From the NCBI GenBank assembly GCA_023055355.1, contig JALJCS010000004.1, positions 16,522,001 to 16,586,000 of the forward strand: a DNA stretch of 64,000 bases. Reading direction: 5' to 3'. Position 1 is the first letter of the stretch. Every line of letters starts with the position of its first letter. The DNA comes from Agelaius tricolor. Lineage: Eukaryota; Chordata; Aves; Passeriformes; Icteridae. Under the pieces are notes generated by a model. That model had not been told where the DNA came from. It worked only from the letters and a program-made list of their open reading frames with translations, and ran no database searches. The translations under genes and the position numbers were made by a program. Positions 14,001 to 28,539 of the stretch are shown here, in pieces.

Positions 14001-14795
14001 GTTCCACCCTGTGAATGGTGGTGGATTATGATCACCAGAATAAGATATGAGAGGTATTTGTGGACTAAAAATTGGTCAGTTTTCCTTCTCTTTCTGCTCT
14101 GGCTGTTTCATCTTGGATTTGTCTTTCTTGTGGCCAGTAAATGCTGCTGCCCCTTCTAAACCTTGTGTGACTCAGAAGCTCAAGCAAGAGCAAGGGATAG
14201 AGATGAACTTGTCTTGCTGCCCCTTGGTAAGAACAAGATGTGATGTATCTGCTGAAATTTGACAGAATATACCTGTCATGCATTCACCACTTCACCCTGA
14301 ATCAAAAAGATCAGCAAAGGTTCTCTACAGCTAAAAGTCTGGTGCTAAGTCTGTACCGTGCCTGCAGGAGTATGAAGACGCACCATTTTGGGATTTGCAA
14401 TGGCAAGATTGGCAATAGCCGGCTTGGCCACCCATCTCCATTTCTCCCTCCAGTCTGCTGGTGGATATTATCTATGATTTCTACTGGCCAGTGCTGGGAG
14501 TGGCAGAAGATGGAGAATGTCTGCCCAAGCCTTAGCTTCTAAATTGAAAGAGTGTGTTACCAAGGGTACAACACCATCTTCACCATCCCTCTAATTGTGG
14601 TGTCTGAGAATGAGCACACAATTCAAGTGGAATCTGTACTGTTGCCAGGAAAAGAATCTTGAGCAATGGGAGATAAAGGTAGGGATAAGTAGTGACAAGT
14701 GACAGTACTGTGATGAAAGAAATACTTTCAGATCCAGCCTGCTGTAGAGAATGTCTCTGATTTCTGTGTTTTACTTATCAAATAATGGTTGAAAG

Positions 14796-14816
14796 AATAA
14801 ACAAACAAACAAAAAA
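14796..14816. repeat. AAAC microsatellite
   Basis: About four units of AAAC/AAAT type in intron 1, followed by an A run. It is a short simple repeat with no further context. Confidence 0.8.
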
Positions 14817-15900
14817 GTGTCTCAATTATTTTCTTCTTTCATAATATGGTGTAAGATAGGGATAAGGTTACTTGTATTTTACTTGCCTTCAGAGTGGTAT
14901 TGTAGTTTGAAGAAAGGGTAATGGGGACAAAAGGAAGAAGGAGAGTCTTTTCTCTAGCTTCATTTCGCCTAAAACAATACCATGAACACTCCTAACAGAC
15001 CTGCAATGAATCCCAGATCTTTCACTTCAGATCTTGATGACCTTAGATTTACATATCTTTGTGATATGCTAAGGACGTAAGGAATTTGGATGACTGAATA
15101 TAAATTAGAAAATATAAAAAAAAATAGGGGGTGTCATTTTAGAAGCTGTTTTAGTTAAATCACATCTATACTGTTATCTGAGTTAGAACTTCAGTTCTGT
15201 TCCTTACCTGATATTTTTTAAAGGGAGAGCAAACTGATGATATGTAATGGTTGGAGTTTTGCAAGACCTGCAAATGCGAAGGAACTTCCAAGTACTGTCT
15301 GCAGTGTGCTAGCTTTTACTGATATATTAGACAGAAAAAAAGGAGCACATACAGAAGATGTCTATCCATTTCCTCACACTTTGAAATCCTTGGAAAACAG
15401 TTATTATAGTTTCATTTCTAAAGATGTCTTTTAGGGATGAGGCTGAGAGTAGGATAAGAAAGTCAGTAGACTTCTGGAGGTGGAATCTGAATTACCACAG
15501 TGTAAGTTTAAAAGCAAGTTTATGCCATTTTGTAACTGAGGCTATCAGTAAAGCTCAGGTACTGTTTAATTTTCTAAGCCACCATTGCTTCCAGGAAATG
15601 TTTGCATTCTTTGTAAAAATGTGTGGACTTTATTCTACTAAGAACTGGAATGTAGTTTTTAATGCTTTCTATTTTGTCAAACACCAAGTAATCCACAAAG
15701 TAGTTCTTGTAGCATTTTCTAATCCGCAATGGATAAATCCTGACCTTGTCGATATATGTTTCCTGTGTGCTGTGTTTCCCATGTGCAATTCTGGAGGCAG
15801 AATGTGGACTGGGAGAATGTGCTGAACTCACTGTTATAATGCTGTTTAACAGAAAGATTAGCTTCAATTCCACTTCAACAAAATCTTCTTTTCTTTGTAG

Positions 15901-15978
15901 GTGAAATGGAAATTCCAGATTCAAACGACCCCTTAGGTCATATGGATGGACTTGAGAGACCAATTCCAACACCTAAAG
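15901..15978 (+). CDS. ROR2: ROR2 exon 2: N-terminal extracellular linker
   Basis: This 78-bp exon is bounded by a pyrimidine tract plus AG at 15899-15900 and a GTAAAA donor at 15979. Its first two bases complete a glycine begun in exon 1, and its last base begins another glycine, so it is a symmetric phase-1 exon. It encodes the short segment just after the signal-peptide cleavage region, with the diagnostic NDPLG motif and a PIPTPK end matching the human ROR2 segment between signal peptide and Ig domain. No ATG in it is a plausible receptor start, because there is no signal peptide, so the true start is in exon 1 outside the window. The exon is shorter than an ORF scan would flag and was placed by phase and similarity. 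Confidence 0.92.
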
Positions 15979-16020
15979 GTAAAATTAATTGTAATTTCAT
16001 CACCCTGTATAAGGTGATAG

Positions 16021-16070
16021 TATAGTATAAAGTATATACATTCTTATATAGTATAAAGTATAAACATTCT
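16021..16070. repeat. 26-bp tandem duplication
   Basis: Two 24-base copies (16021-16044 and 16047-16070) start 26 bases apart and differ at one position. The unit is rich in TATAGTATAAAG. It lies about 40 bases inside the exon 2 donor, too far in to alter the splice site itself. Confidence 0.85.
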
Positions 16071-19000
16071 TCAGAAAGGACGAACAAAATCCTTTTATAG
16101 TATGTTCACTATATTTGTCTATTAATACAAGTCTGTAAAGAAGGCAACCTTCCTTTTGTGAATTAGCACTTCTGATTCCAGGCAGTGATAGCAAGGTTAA
16201 AGGAGTCTATAAAAATTAATTTCGAAGCATGTTGAGTTCCCCCACATGGAGGGGTTAGATGTTTTAATCCAAACACAGTGTGCTATTATTACCTTCTTTG
16301 CATGTTTTATTTCACATTGTTGCCATGAAATTGATTTGATTTTGTACAGTGCCACACTTAGCATTTCCAGGTAAATGTTAAGTATTGGTGTCTTTAGTCT
16401 GAGGTAATTAAATCTAGCCCATTACAACACAAGAATACATACTTTTAAAGTAGCTCTGAGCATTAATGCTTTGTTTTTTTAAACTGATTGTAGTGTCAGG
16501 ATTTCCAGTTATTTATTAGTTAACATAAATTTTGTGACACTTCACCATTTAAAACTCTAGATCCAAATGCTATTCTTGGATCAGAAGATGCACATATTTA
16601 CTGCAAATTGTGCTTCCAATTGCGATTTGGTGCAACTTTCTAAAGCAGGAAATTTTCAGTATTCTACCTGAAAAACAGTATTTTTTTCAGTTGTGTACTG
16701 AATTTATATTTTATGGATGCATTGCTGTAGTAATGTCAACTCTTAGGCTAAAGAAGAGTCAGATAATAATGTCAGCTTCATTTATGAGGACATGTTGCAA
16801 TCTATGGAGCCGTGGTATTGACCAGATCTTCTTGCAGTTTGTCTTAGAGGAACATGAATTTTGGGGATACTTTGGAATATAGTTTCTCTTCTTATAGATA
16901 TCCAAGGTTATCTAATCCTTATTGTCTTCCTGAATATTAGTTAGATTTCGTACCCTAAATGTGCATATTGGGAGGTTTTTTTTATGGAATCTTCCTTTAA
17001 ATTTGGTCCATAAGTCAGTAAAACAAAGATATGTTTCTGTTTGCACTCGTGACCACCTTGCTACTGATTATCATCATGGGACTAAGTCTCTCCTATTTGG
17101 AAAGAAGACCTTGTACACTCCATTTCTCAACTCTTCACTACTTTCTGAAACTGCTGAAATATTTTAGAAGTTTAGAAATTGACATTTATTCTGGAAAAAA
17201 AAAATTGTAGTAGTATTCCTGTCAGTAGCACTGTATTACTACTAGTTGTTTTATTCACACTGGAGTACACACTACTTTTGATGAACAAGGGCCATGTTTA
17301 ATTTTTAACTGCATCTGATAGGCTTGTTTGCCTGGCAAGTTGGTCCCACTTCTCTCTTTTGTTATGTTTGAGCCTTTAAGGCTACAGACATAAAAGAGAG
17401 AGCGGTTTTTTTGTGTTTTGTTTTTTTTTTTTTCATGTGACAGTTCTTGGTTAATTTCTTGCTGAAAAAGGAGTTCTGGTCACTTCCTTCCTTTGCAGAG
17501 CCACAGGCAGTATCTGTCTGAGGGAGTAATTAATCACATCTCAAACATTTCTACAGGGTAAGAACTGTATATTTCCTTCAGAAAAAAAAAAAAGGAAGAA
17601 AAAAAAGAGCCCATGTTCTTAAGTTATTCACTGGTATACAATCAATTGTTAGTTTCCAGCATACCTAGCTAGGAAATGGCCTCATTTGCTCCCATTTATT
17701 TATTTTTTTTTAATGTGGGCACAAAATTCTCCATAGAAGCAAAACTAGTTGGAATGTTAGCTCAGGTTTTTCTGTGTCACAGTAAGGCATCAGGTTTTGT
17801 TACAAAGAACCACTGGACAGTTCTACTTCAAAGTTCGGGCATACTGTTGAGATCATTAGAAACAGTTCCTAAGCCCTTCGATCCCATCAACCTTCTTCTT
17901 TCCTTCAGAAATCTTTAGTTATTTTGATTTGCTTGTAACCTCCTATTTTTAAAATTTTTCTCATTTTGGAATAGACCCAAAACAGGTATGGGGATAACCA
18001 GCTTTAATAATACCCAAATTAAAAACCACATTAAAAGTACCAAGTGTATTAGTCATCCTCTTCTCTAGAATCTTCCAGAAGTCCTGAGAAATGATTCTGT
18101 CTGCAATGACAAAATGAGTTTAAGAAAGGTGTTATTAATAATGCTCATTTACAAAGATGTTGCAAGTCTTTTCCTACAAGTGAAGCTAGCCTTCTAATAC
18201 TTGATGAGAAAGGGCAATAGCTTGGCTGGGCCTTTGAGGAGAATTTATTTTCCATTGTTTCCTTTAAGTGAACACTTGAATGACTAGAAAGCACTGTGTC
18301 TGAGCAGTGTTTCACTGAAAACCAGTGCAGAGCAGTGAGTGTTTGCTGTAGAAGAACTTAGGTCTGCTTTGGAATAAAAGTAAAACATTCGAGCACAGTC
18401 CAAGTCCCCTCTCAGTCCAATCAGTCTTTTTAAAGTTGATAATTTCACCAATCTTACTCTCAAGTACGCCTTGCTTGGTCTCTTTCTCTTTTTCACAAAC
18501 ATTCTAACATACTCTCACTGGGTCTTAAAAACCCACCGATTTCAAAGGAGAGGACAATGTGTACATTGTGACAATGTTACAAAGCTAATACTGCTTCATT
18601 CCTGGATTGGCAGTTGTTCATTCCTTGTTCCTAAGGTAATTTCAAGAGAATGTGAACCAAATCAACTTATTTTACATGTTTCTGGATGGATTTTTCTACA
18701 TTAAGAAAAAAAATTGAATGAAGGATGAGATGCAAATTGGATTAAATTAGGCTGTAAAGGTATAATTTCATCTGGAAATATTATGTGGCATATATAATAG
18801 TGTAGTTTCCTTAGCTACTCATGTGTATTTTGGGAGATCTGCCAACATCCCTTCCATTTTCTAATGTGACTCAAATAAACTGTAAATCACTCATCTTTGT
18901 ATCAGGATTAAATAAAACAGAGGATGAAGAATTGAGGGGACTGTTTTTTATTTAGGAAAATGTTCTGTGCAAGTAATCGTGAGTCTTAGGCTTCAGTCTA

Positions 19001-20189
19001 TCCTCCTTAGTAGGATGCTATTTCTCAGTTTATTTGGAATTCTGATTTACTTGTGGAAGGAGTCACTTAACTGGATTCCCACCACCTGCCAAGATGTTAC
19101 AGTGCCATTGATGTCCCCTAAGCTCAAGGTCATCATACACACCTTTAGAAGGACATAATTTGCATTTCAGCAACTTTCACATGCATTCTCTTTTACTACA
19201 GTCTTCAGTTATTTTATAAGCCTAGGAAACTCTGTATCTCATGGATATTCTTTATAGATTACCTGTCAATTTCATGAACACTTTATGCTTAGTACCCTAA
19301 ATTTTACTGTAAAACAGTAAATTTTGGAACAATGGTGTCTTCCTCAGCGTTCCATAAGCCAAAGTATGTATCTTAGGTGAAAAATTGTGTCTTCATTGTG
19401 GGAAAATGTGACTTTGCTTATGGTGGAAATATCATTAGTTTAATTACTCAGAATATTGCCCCTAAACCCTTTTGTGTTGGATATAAGTTTATATTAGTCT
19501 AAAAGTGCCAGAGCAGAAATTTGCCATAATAAAGAGTTGTGGTGAGAAAGATCATGCTCTTCTATTTATACCTAAGAAAAAAAGATTATTTGAAGACAAA
19601 AACGAAAAAAGCTGGGAAGGCGTTAAGAAAAATAAGATAGCTTAGGGAAAAAAATCCCACATTGCTTTTTACACAAAGTCAGAGTATACGTATTTTCATA
19701 GGGGTTTTGAACACTATAAGTGTTTTATTCCATGATTATGAAAATGGTCTAAATTTATGTAGTTATGCAGAAAAAATGTATTTGTCCTTTTTTTTTAACA
19801 GGTGATTTTAAATTCTGAGTATCTCAAACTGAGACTCTTGTAAACTGTGATGTGTTCAGTTGGCTTTATGGGCTTTTTTGACTATTGCATAAAGTCAATT
19901 AAATAAATATTTATATCTTATGGAGAAATAAGTATTCTAAAAAGTGATTAAACATATACACAATTATTACTGCTTGGTCTGAAAATACTCTTGTATCTTC
20001 AGGTATCTAGCCATTTATGAATCAAATTTTCCTTTCTTTTTCTCAAAAACTGGGCATTCAGTGTTGGTGTTTCTTGTGGAGTGCAGAAAGAAAGGTGAAC
20101 CCACCTGGATAGGAGCCAAAGTGGATGATTATCTCAGAGTACCATTGTCTCAGGAATACAAAGAAGATGTGAATCTCAGTGTAGTATCA

Positions 20190-20320
20190 TCGATACTGAC
20201 ACTTAGTCTATGTGTAAATTGTCAAATCACTTAGACTCCCCTTGTTTCTACTTTCTGCTTCTGGGAAATAAGTGTAATGGTATCATCCCATCTTAAGAGA
20301 CTTCAATATTCATAAATGAT
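20190..20320 (+). repeat. MIR-like SINE fragment
   Basis: In sense order it shows a diverged MIR core: a TATGTGTAAATTGTCAAATC block (for the usual gtgacc...caagtcac), ACTTAGACTCC, a TTTCT...TTCTGGGAAATAAG block (for cctcagtttc...taaaatgggaata), then ATGGTATCATC and a degraded tail. The order and spacing, rather than the identity, support the call. Confidence 0.5.
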
Positions 20321-23004
20321 CTGGAAGTTCCAAAATAAAAAGGGTTAAAAAATTGTTACTAAATACTATTCATGGTTGCCATATTGAACCTTATTTTAAA
20401 ATTACAAATGCATAAATATTTTTAAAATCACATAGAAAAAAAAGAATAAAAGCAATAAAAAATGAACAGGAACTAAAACTTGAATTGAAAACAATTAAGC
20501 CAGAATTTACATAATCTAAAGTAACTAAGGAGTCTTAAAATATTTTTTTAAAATGAACTTCAAAATCACAGCTAAGATCTTAAAATTACAAAAGCAGAAC
20601 AATAATTTTATATTGTGTTTATGCCAAGAATAACACATATGGTTTGAGCCAATAACTTGGACATGTAAGTGCCAGAATAATGTAAATAAAACTAAGAAAT
20701 ATAATACACATGTGAGGTCTTAGTGATAGTTGCACCCTTTAGGTTTTTAGTTTAGTATCTATTCTTGTGCATATCTTGACAATGATTTGACACACTCTGG
20801 AAAAGCTTATTTTTATATTCTTGCCAAAACATGAATAATAGACTTGTCATCTTAATGTTGATTTGCTTTGGGATTCTGTTTGATATATTTATATCAAATT
20901 TATTCAATTTAAAAAGATGAAGTACTGGCAACCTAACAAAGGTTTTCCAAATATGAAAGAGTTTTGCTGGAATTCATGTCAACCATTTCCCTAAGCTATG
21001 TTATTCATAGAGTACCTAGAATATGATAGCAAAACATAATATATAGATTAAGTTGCATTGTCCTCTCATAGCTTCTTGACAGAACAGTTTTTAATCTGTT
21101 CAAGCAAAATAAATACTAGTCTTGCTTGTAGACTGTGTTGGAAACCATAATGAAAGAGAAATTTAATTTACAGCATTTTTGCCTACAGCAAATGCAGAAA
21201 TATCTACCAGATAGATTTTCCTTTTGACATAGTTGAACCATGCCAAAGATCACTGAAGGCAAAGGAAGCATTTTGCTTCATTTCAATGACCCTTGGAAGC
21301 AAGCCGGAGTATAAAAACCATTATATAACAATATTAATTTCACAACACAGGAAATTTCTGGACATTTTACTTGTATTTTTTAAAGAAACAATCTTTGTTA
21401 TCCATCTCCCAAATAAAATATAAATCTTTATAATATGACATTTACAATAGGACATTCACAGATTTGGCAACATGTTACAGAAACAAAATATTTTCTATAG
21501 AGTATTTATTCTCTGTTTCAAAATTATGTTAGTATTAAAACAGATTAAAAATTCTGTTCCAGTTTTAAAAAATTCTACTTGACTACTGCTTAGCACAAAA
21601 TACAGGACACAAGTTAAACACAAGTTCTAGCATTTTCACATTTCATTTTCCCTTGTTTCCTGTCCAAATTAAGATTTACTAAGACAGAAGGAGAACTACG
21701 TTGGGAAAAAAATTGCTTTGCACATCATTGAGGTCCTAATTTATCCTGGGAAAATTTGTTTTTTTTCCCCAAAGCATTCTGTCAAACTGGCATCTACACT
21801 GTGTTTGTGGTGTGACATACGTTACCAAAAAAGTAACTGCTGATTATCACCACAGAAATTAAAAAAAGAAAACATTCTTTAAAACATGGTTGGTTAAATT
21901 TTCCACTTTGTTTGAAAGAATTGCAATTATGGGTTATCTAAAGTGGACACCAAATAACAGAGCAGCTCAACAAATGGCTGCCCGCTCTGTCATAGAAATA
22001 CTTCAGAACCAGTGAGGACATAAACATCGCTTCTCAAAGAGGAAATTAAACCAGCAAACAGAGAGTATGCAGTTCAGGGTGGACAGAGGCAGAGAAGAGG
22101 CCCTGAGCTGCCCCACTGCTCTTTGGCTGCTCTGGAGAACTTTGGAAAACACAAATGCTTCAAAGTTCATAAGGTTAAAATATTTATTACTTGGTTTGTA
22201 ATAACAAGGTAATATAAAACACTGCAGAAAATACCTGTAAAATTGGCAAGAGTAATGATGAACTAAAGCTGAATTTTGACCTGCAGGAAATAGGTGCAGT
22301 GTCGCTGACTTCAGGCAAAGTCTATCTAATTGCTCTGGGTCTGAATTAACCCATAAATCTTTGGCATTGCTTTCCATGGTAATAGTTTTGCTCTTGTTAG
22401 TATTAGGATCAGATTCACAGATTCATATGAAATATTTTGGGTGGCTTAAAGATATGGATCTAATTACTTCCTGCAGTAGTTCTGTTTTAATTAGTAAAAC
22501 AGGAAGTTCTAACATGGATTTAATCCTGAGTTAATAAGTCCTAATGAGTAAATTTACTATCTGTTTTCATCCAAATGTATTTGAATTTAATATCCATGAC
22601 TACTCCAAAAAGAGGACTCCACCCAGCTCATTTTAAATCAGAAAAAGTGAAATAATGACAAGGGTTTGAGCAAGGTATAAGCTGATCAGTGTCACAAGAT
22701 CAATGTAGCCTTCTCATGTACTTGCATGTGAAGAGCAAAAAACACATTAGAGAGCTGGACAAGCCACAATCCCTGTCTGTCATCTTACAGGACTTGAATT
22801 GGCCTCACCTTTTAGACAGATCTCTGCTTCTTTCATTTCTTGGTTATCAGAAGCATCTCTGAGCCAGATGAATGTACCTTGGTGCTGGCTCCATGCTCGA
22901 AGGGGCCCAGCTTCTTTGCAAAAAAGGTCTTTAAACTATTTTGCCTCCCTTGTATGAGCACATTCGGCCTGTCCAAATGTTGAACCAGATTGTTGAACCA
23001 GAGG

Positions 23005-23608
23005 CTCACAGAACTACAGAACATTCTAGCCTGGGGGGCACCTCAAAAGATCATCCAATCCAACAATTCTGGGGAAAGAAGGCTTAGACAAGACAATCTA
23101 GTAGTCTGTCCAATCATATCTTGAAAACCTCCAGCGATGACGACCCTACCCCATCTCTAGATACTTCATTTTACGGGGAATGATTGTTCTCACTGCAAAA
23201 AATGTCTCTATTCTATTGAAATGAAACATTTCCTGGCTACTTTCACTTGCTGCCCTCTGTCTTCTCCATATAGCTCCTTGTGATGATTGTCTCTGTTCTT
23301 TTTGTAGGTGCCTTTTAGGTACTGAAAAACTGTGGTGATGCTCCCCTAGCTGTTCTCTTCTCCAGGGAGAAGAGACATAACTACTTGTAATCTTTCCTCA
23401 TAGGACATGTTGTCTAGCCTTTGATGATAGTGATAGCCCTCCTTTGAACCCTCTCCTGTCTTTCTGTGTTATTTTTGAATTCTGGGGATCTGAACTGGAC
23501 ATAATACTGCAAGTGTGGCCCAATAGGCACAGAGTAGGTTGGGATTGTGGTATCTCTGTCTCTGCTAGGTAACACCCCTATGGATGCTGCCCAGGATCTC
23601 AATGGTGC
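23005..23608 (-). repeat. CR1 LINE 3' fragment
   Basis: It starts with a degenerate CACAGAACTACAGAACAT form of the CR1 terminal repeat and GATCATCCAATCCAACA, then runs through typical CR1 antisense landmarks: AAAACCTCCAG, a block on TGTTCTCACTG, TGCCTTTTAGGTACTG, TTCTCTTCTCCAGG, CATAGGACATGTTGTCTAGCC, GCCCTCCTTTGAACCCTCTC, GATCTGAACTGGACATAATACTGCAAGTG and GCTGCCCAGGAT. It is 5'-truncated, as is usual for CR1. The antisense 62-codon frame at 23414-23602 is a relic of this element and not a gene. Confidence 0.75.
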
Positions 23609-25714
23609 TCATGAGAATAAACTACATACAGACTATGAAAAAATGGTGAAATAACAAAGTATGAGTGAAGTAGCCATAGAAAATCCTTTTCTAACATGTG
23701 GTAGGACTGATCATGCTTTCTTTCATGTTGCTAGAAATGCTTATGTATGTAAAATGTTGGCTTAAAGAGAAGTTTTAATCAATGGCTTCAGTTGACGATA
23801 TCAGGAAGTAAATTTACTGGTTTTGTTTTCCCTGCCAGAATGTCAACATAGTATTTCTATTTTTTCAGCTATGAAATGTAGCTAAAACCATAATAAATTA
23901 CATTGTTGTGGTGTGACATTGCTGAAAGCATTAATGTAATTTTCTCCCTTTTATATAAGTTATTTGAAAACAAATATTGTTTGTATTCTGTCAAATGTTT
24001 TGAAGTCTGCTAATGATTTTAAATTAAAAACAGGGACAACTAATATAAAATTAAATAAACAATAATTTACTATTTCATGACAAAAAAGAATAAAACAATT
24101 TTACTGTAAATTTTCAATATTGTGTGGAGACTTTATATACTTGGATTTATTTAATTTTCAGTTTAGACTTATTCTAATAATTTTCTATTTAATGAAAAAC
24201 TAAATTTGCACTTGCCTACATTGTATGTTCATATTATTAATTATAACAGGACTTCTTTTGAAAGGCCAGTGGTAGAGAACAATATAACACACAGGAAAAC
24301 CCTGTTTTCCAGCAATATCTGGCTTGTACATGTATTATATTCTGATATTTCTACTGCTCCCTTCTCCAATGTTACACTTATCTATTATAGAGGAGCTGAT
24401 TTTCACGGCCCTGTCAAATATAAATCAAAGCAGAACATCAATTTTCTTAAGGTATTTCAGAAATTGGACTGTCAGTGTAGACCATTTCTTTACTAGTGTT
24501 GGATTTATGTACAATAATATGCTATTACTTAATTAAACAGACAAAAATTATCTGAGTGATAGGAAAGGTCTACATGTGAGCATCCATCAAAATTATTTGA
24601 TATTTGTATCCAGCTGCCATAAAAATATGATGTAATTTGAATTCCTGATGCTTTATGTCTAGAAGGTCTAAATTCACTGGAACAAACACATGAGCATGAC
24701 AGCTAGACACTTTTCTTACCTGTTCTGTAAGGTAATATAACAACATTATTGTTTCAGTGGAATTACATATTGCCAAGCTTTCAGTATGTGATGTGTATCA
24801 GTTGCAGGACTCCTAACATCAAATTAAATTTATAAATAATAACCTACAAAAGATTTGATTGTCAGGTTTTGACAGTGTTCTTCATCAATTCATTCTTTTT
24901 TGTCATCCCTAGAGATCACAAATACAGCCTTGACAAGCCCTTTGCTTTTAACAAACCACTAATTAGGACTTGTAGTTTTCACTTACAAAATAACTACAAA
25001 AGGTTATTACACACTATCCATACAGATGTTTCCTTGGCCATATATTTTGACTTGATGTAAAAATGGCAGTCTATAATCAGCTTATGTGTCCCCTCTCTAT
25101 CACAGTTTACTTCTGCAATTGAGACATTATTTCTTTAAATTGAATGTAAGACATATAATCTTGAAAATTTATTATAGTATAAGCCTGTCCAAATCAACCT
25201 AATTTTTAAGATTTTGTTGAGTAACTAAAAAGTCAAATTAATATCTAAAAGTAATTTTTCCAATTGTAGTTCTTTTTGAGACAAATCTGTGATCATGTAA
25301 GAAGATTATGTGGTAAAATCACCATGATATTCCAATATGGTAACAACTGGGATTATTCTTTCATGGAGCAAGGTTTTTTTTGCTGTTGGAACAGAACAGC
25401 ACTATATGTATGTTAGGATGTTAGTATTTTAGCATGTCAGATGTAGAAAAAGTCACTGCTGCTTCAAATAGACATTAGGAGTGTAATAGTATCAATTAAT
25501 GATTGACCTTTGAATCTGCATACCTACCTGCACACAAGCATGAAGTCAGCAAGGAAACATAAATTGGAGTGTGATGCTGTGGTGTTCTTAGGACAGTGAA
25601 TTGCATTTTTTTTAATCTTGAAAGAAAACTGAAATTGTTTCCAGGGCTTTCTCTTAGAAAAGAACCTTTGAGCAGGCTTTTACCTCAACCCAAGTAAAGT
25701 TTGATCTTTTATGA

Positions 25715-27086
<1,372 letters not shown>

Positions 27087-27117
27087 GTCCAACAAACAGC
27101 CCAAATCACAATCTTCA
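27087..27117 (+). CDS. ROR2: ROR2 exon 4: 31-bp micro-exon
   Basis: This 31-bp exon follows an AG at 27085-27086 and precedes a GTAAGT donor. It completes the glycine from exon 3, encodes PTNSPNHNL and leaves two bases (CA) of a glutamine finished by exon 5. The peptide is the linker between the Ig and Frizzled-type domains, and matches the human ROR2 THSPNHNF linker in length and most residues. Because 31 is not a multiple of three, skipping it would frameshift everything downstream, so it must be included in receptor mRNA. It is the exon most likely to be missed by automated annotation; strong splice sites and exact phase support it. Confidence 0.92.
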
Positions 27118-27627
27118 GTAAGTACTCTTTGGAAAATTACTTAACGTGCTCTGACTACTTTTGTTCTGTCAGAATTTAGTTCATAAACTCAGTAAACACT
27201 GCCTGCAACCACAGTGTTCTTGCTAAAAGTATCTAATTTGGCCAAAAACTCTCAGAATGGATGCAACTTTTTTAGACAGAGGCTACAATGGGTTTTGATT
27301 TAATTGACTATTCTTGAGCAACTTCTGCTTGCTTATTTCATGTTTTGAACAAACAAATTACCACAAAGTCATGTTGGAACAGTAATTGTTTACAGGGCAA
27401 GTATGGGCTAGAAGAGTGGTTAAAAATGAATGGTAAAATGCTTAGCTTGCTGTGGTTGCAAATTTACCCATGTTATATGATTATAACTGGAAGAGCCAGG
27501 TAAAGCAAGACTAAAATCCTGTAGTTAAGTAGCTGTTTGTTAGTGTGATTTTTGACTTGAGTGGTGGTTTGGTGATTTCAGCAAGATGCTTGGGTTTACC
27601 TGCTGATTCAGTTGTAAGGATGAAAAG

Positions 27628-28460
27628 AGAATCATAGAATGGTCTGGATTGGAAGGAACCTTAAAGCCACCCAGTTCCAGCCCTTCTGCCATGGGCAGGG
27701 ACACCTTCCACTTTATCAGGTTGTTCCAAGTCCCATCCAGCCTGGCCTTGAACACTTCCAGGATTGAAGTATCCACAGCTTCTCAGAGCAACCTGTTCCA
27801 GCTCTTCACCACCCTCTGAGTAAAGAATTTCTTTTTAACATGTAATCTAAACCTGCCCTTTTCCAGTTTAAAGCCATTGCCCCTAGTCCTGCACTATCTC
27901 CCAGTATAAAAATCCCCCTGCTTCCTTTATATGAGAACCTTTTAAGGGTGCAGTGAGATCACTCCAAAGCCTTCTCTTTCTCCAGGCTTAATAACCCCAG
28001 TTCTCTCAGCCTGTCTTCGCAGAGAGGTGCTCCAGCCCTCCGATCATCTTCATGGCATCCTCTGGACCAACTCTAAGAGGTCCACATCTTTTTTGTGCTA
28101 AGGACAACAGAGCTGGACCTAGGATTCCAGATGGGCTCCCATGAGGGCCACACAGAGTGGTAGAACCCCCTCCCTCACCCTGCTGGACACGCTGCTTTGC
28201 ATGCAGCCCAGGGTACAAGTGTCCTTCTGGGCTGAGAGCTCACATTCTTGGGTTACTTCCAGCTTTTCATCCACAAGAAACCCCTTCAAAGGGTTGCTCT
28301 CAGTGACTTGATCTCCCAGTCTGTGTTCATGTCTGGGATTTCCCCAACCCTGGTGCAGCATTTGGCACTTGATCTTGTGGAACTTTTTGAGGTAGGTGCA
28401 ATTTGCCCTTATTAAAGGCTGTCTTGGGAACCCTAATTTATTTCCACTTGAGAAAGTCAT
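27628..28460 (-). repeat. CR1 LINE 3' fragment with internal deletion
   Basis: It opens with AGAATCATAGAATGGT, the reverse complement of the CR1 3' end, and follows the CR1 3' region closely: CAGCCTGGCCTTGAACACTT, CAACCTGTTCCAG, ACCACCCTCTGAGTAAAGAA, AGTTTAAAGCCATTGCCCC, TCTCAGCCTGTCTTCGCAG, GATCATCTTCATGGC, CACGCTGCTTTGCATGCAGC, GCTTTTCATCCACAAG and GCACTTGATCTTG. After about 28395 it appears to jump several hundred consensus bases to a block resembling the reverse-transcriptase region (ATTTGCCCTTATTAAAGG). This is a young-looking, 5'-incomplete copy. Minus-strand open frames here (28119-28460) are CR1 remnants without an intact protein. Confidence 0.88.
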
Positions 28461-28461
28461 T

Positions 28462-28507
28462 AAGTAATAATTTTTTCACTGTATCAGTCAAAATATTTTA
28501 TTTATGT
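28462..28507 (+). repeat. Left arm of inverted repeat around CR1 segment
   Basis: This segment, from AAGTAAT through a T run and CACTGTATCAGTCAAAATA to ATTTATGTT, is repeated in inverted orientation at 29174-29221 with only two substitutions in the 37-base core plus a T-run length difference. It is followed by an AT-rich near-palindrome (28509-28533). It separates two parts of CR1 sequence. It could be a terminal inverted repeat of a non-autonomous DNA element or the trace of a fold-back rearrangement; the family is not recognised. Confidence 0.8.
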
Positions 28508-28539
28508 TATTATATAACATAATATGTTATATACCAGCA

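Larger units (their letters stand above)
1..15900 (+). other. ROR2: ROR2 intron 1 (3' part)
   Basis: This stretch lies upstream of the first recognisable exon and ends in a pyrimidine-rich tract and AG acceptor at 15899-15900. It is AT-rich and has no CpG-rich promoter-like segment, so the ROR2 promoter and exon 1 must be further upstream. It contains an old MIR-like fragment near 7.85 kb, decayed CR1 fragments near 10.2-11.0 kb, an AAAC microsatellite near 14.8 kb and a possible conserved regulatory block near 9.6-9.95 kb. Open frames in it (for example 15424-15825, 133 codons) have no recognisable protein similarity and are treated as chance. Confidence 0.85.

Noticed and set aside
15424..15972. 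Overlapping 133- and 132-codon frames before and across exon 2
   Set aside because: Neither continues into the ROR2 frame or shows a domain; exon 2 is fixed by acceptor, phase and ROR2 similarity.
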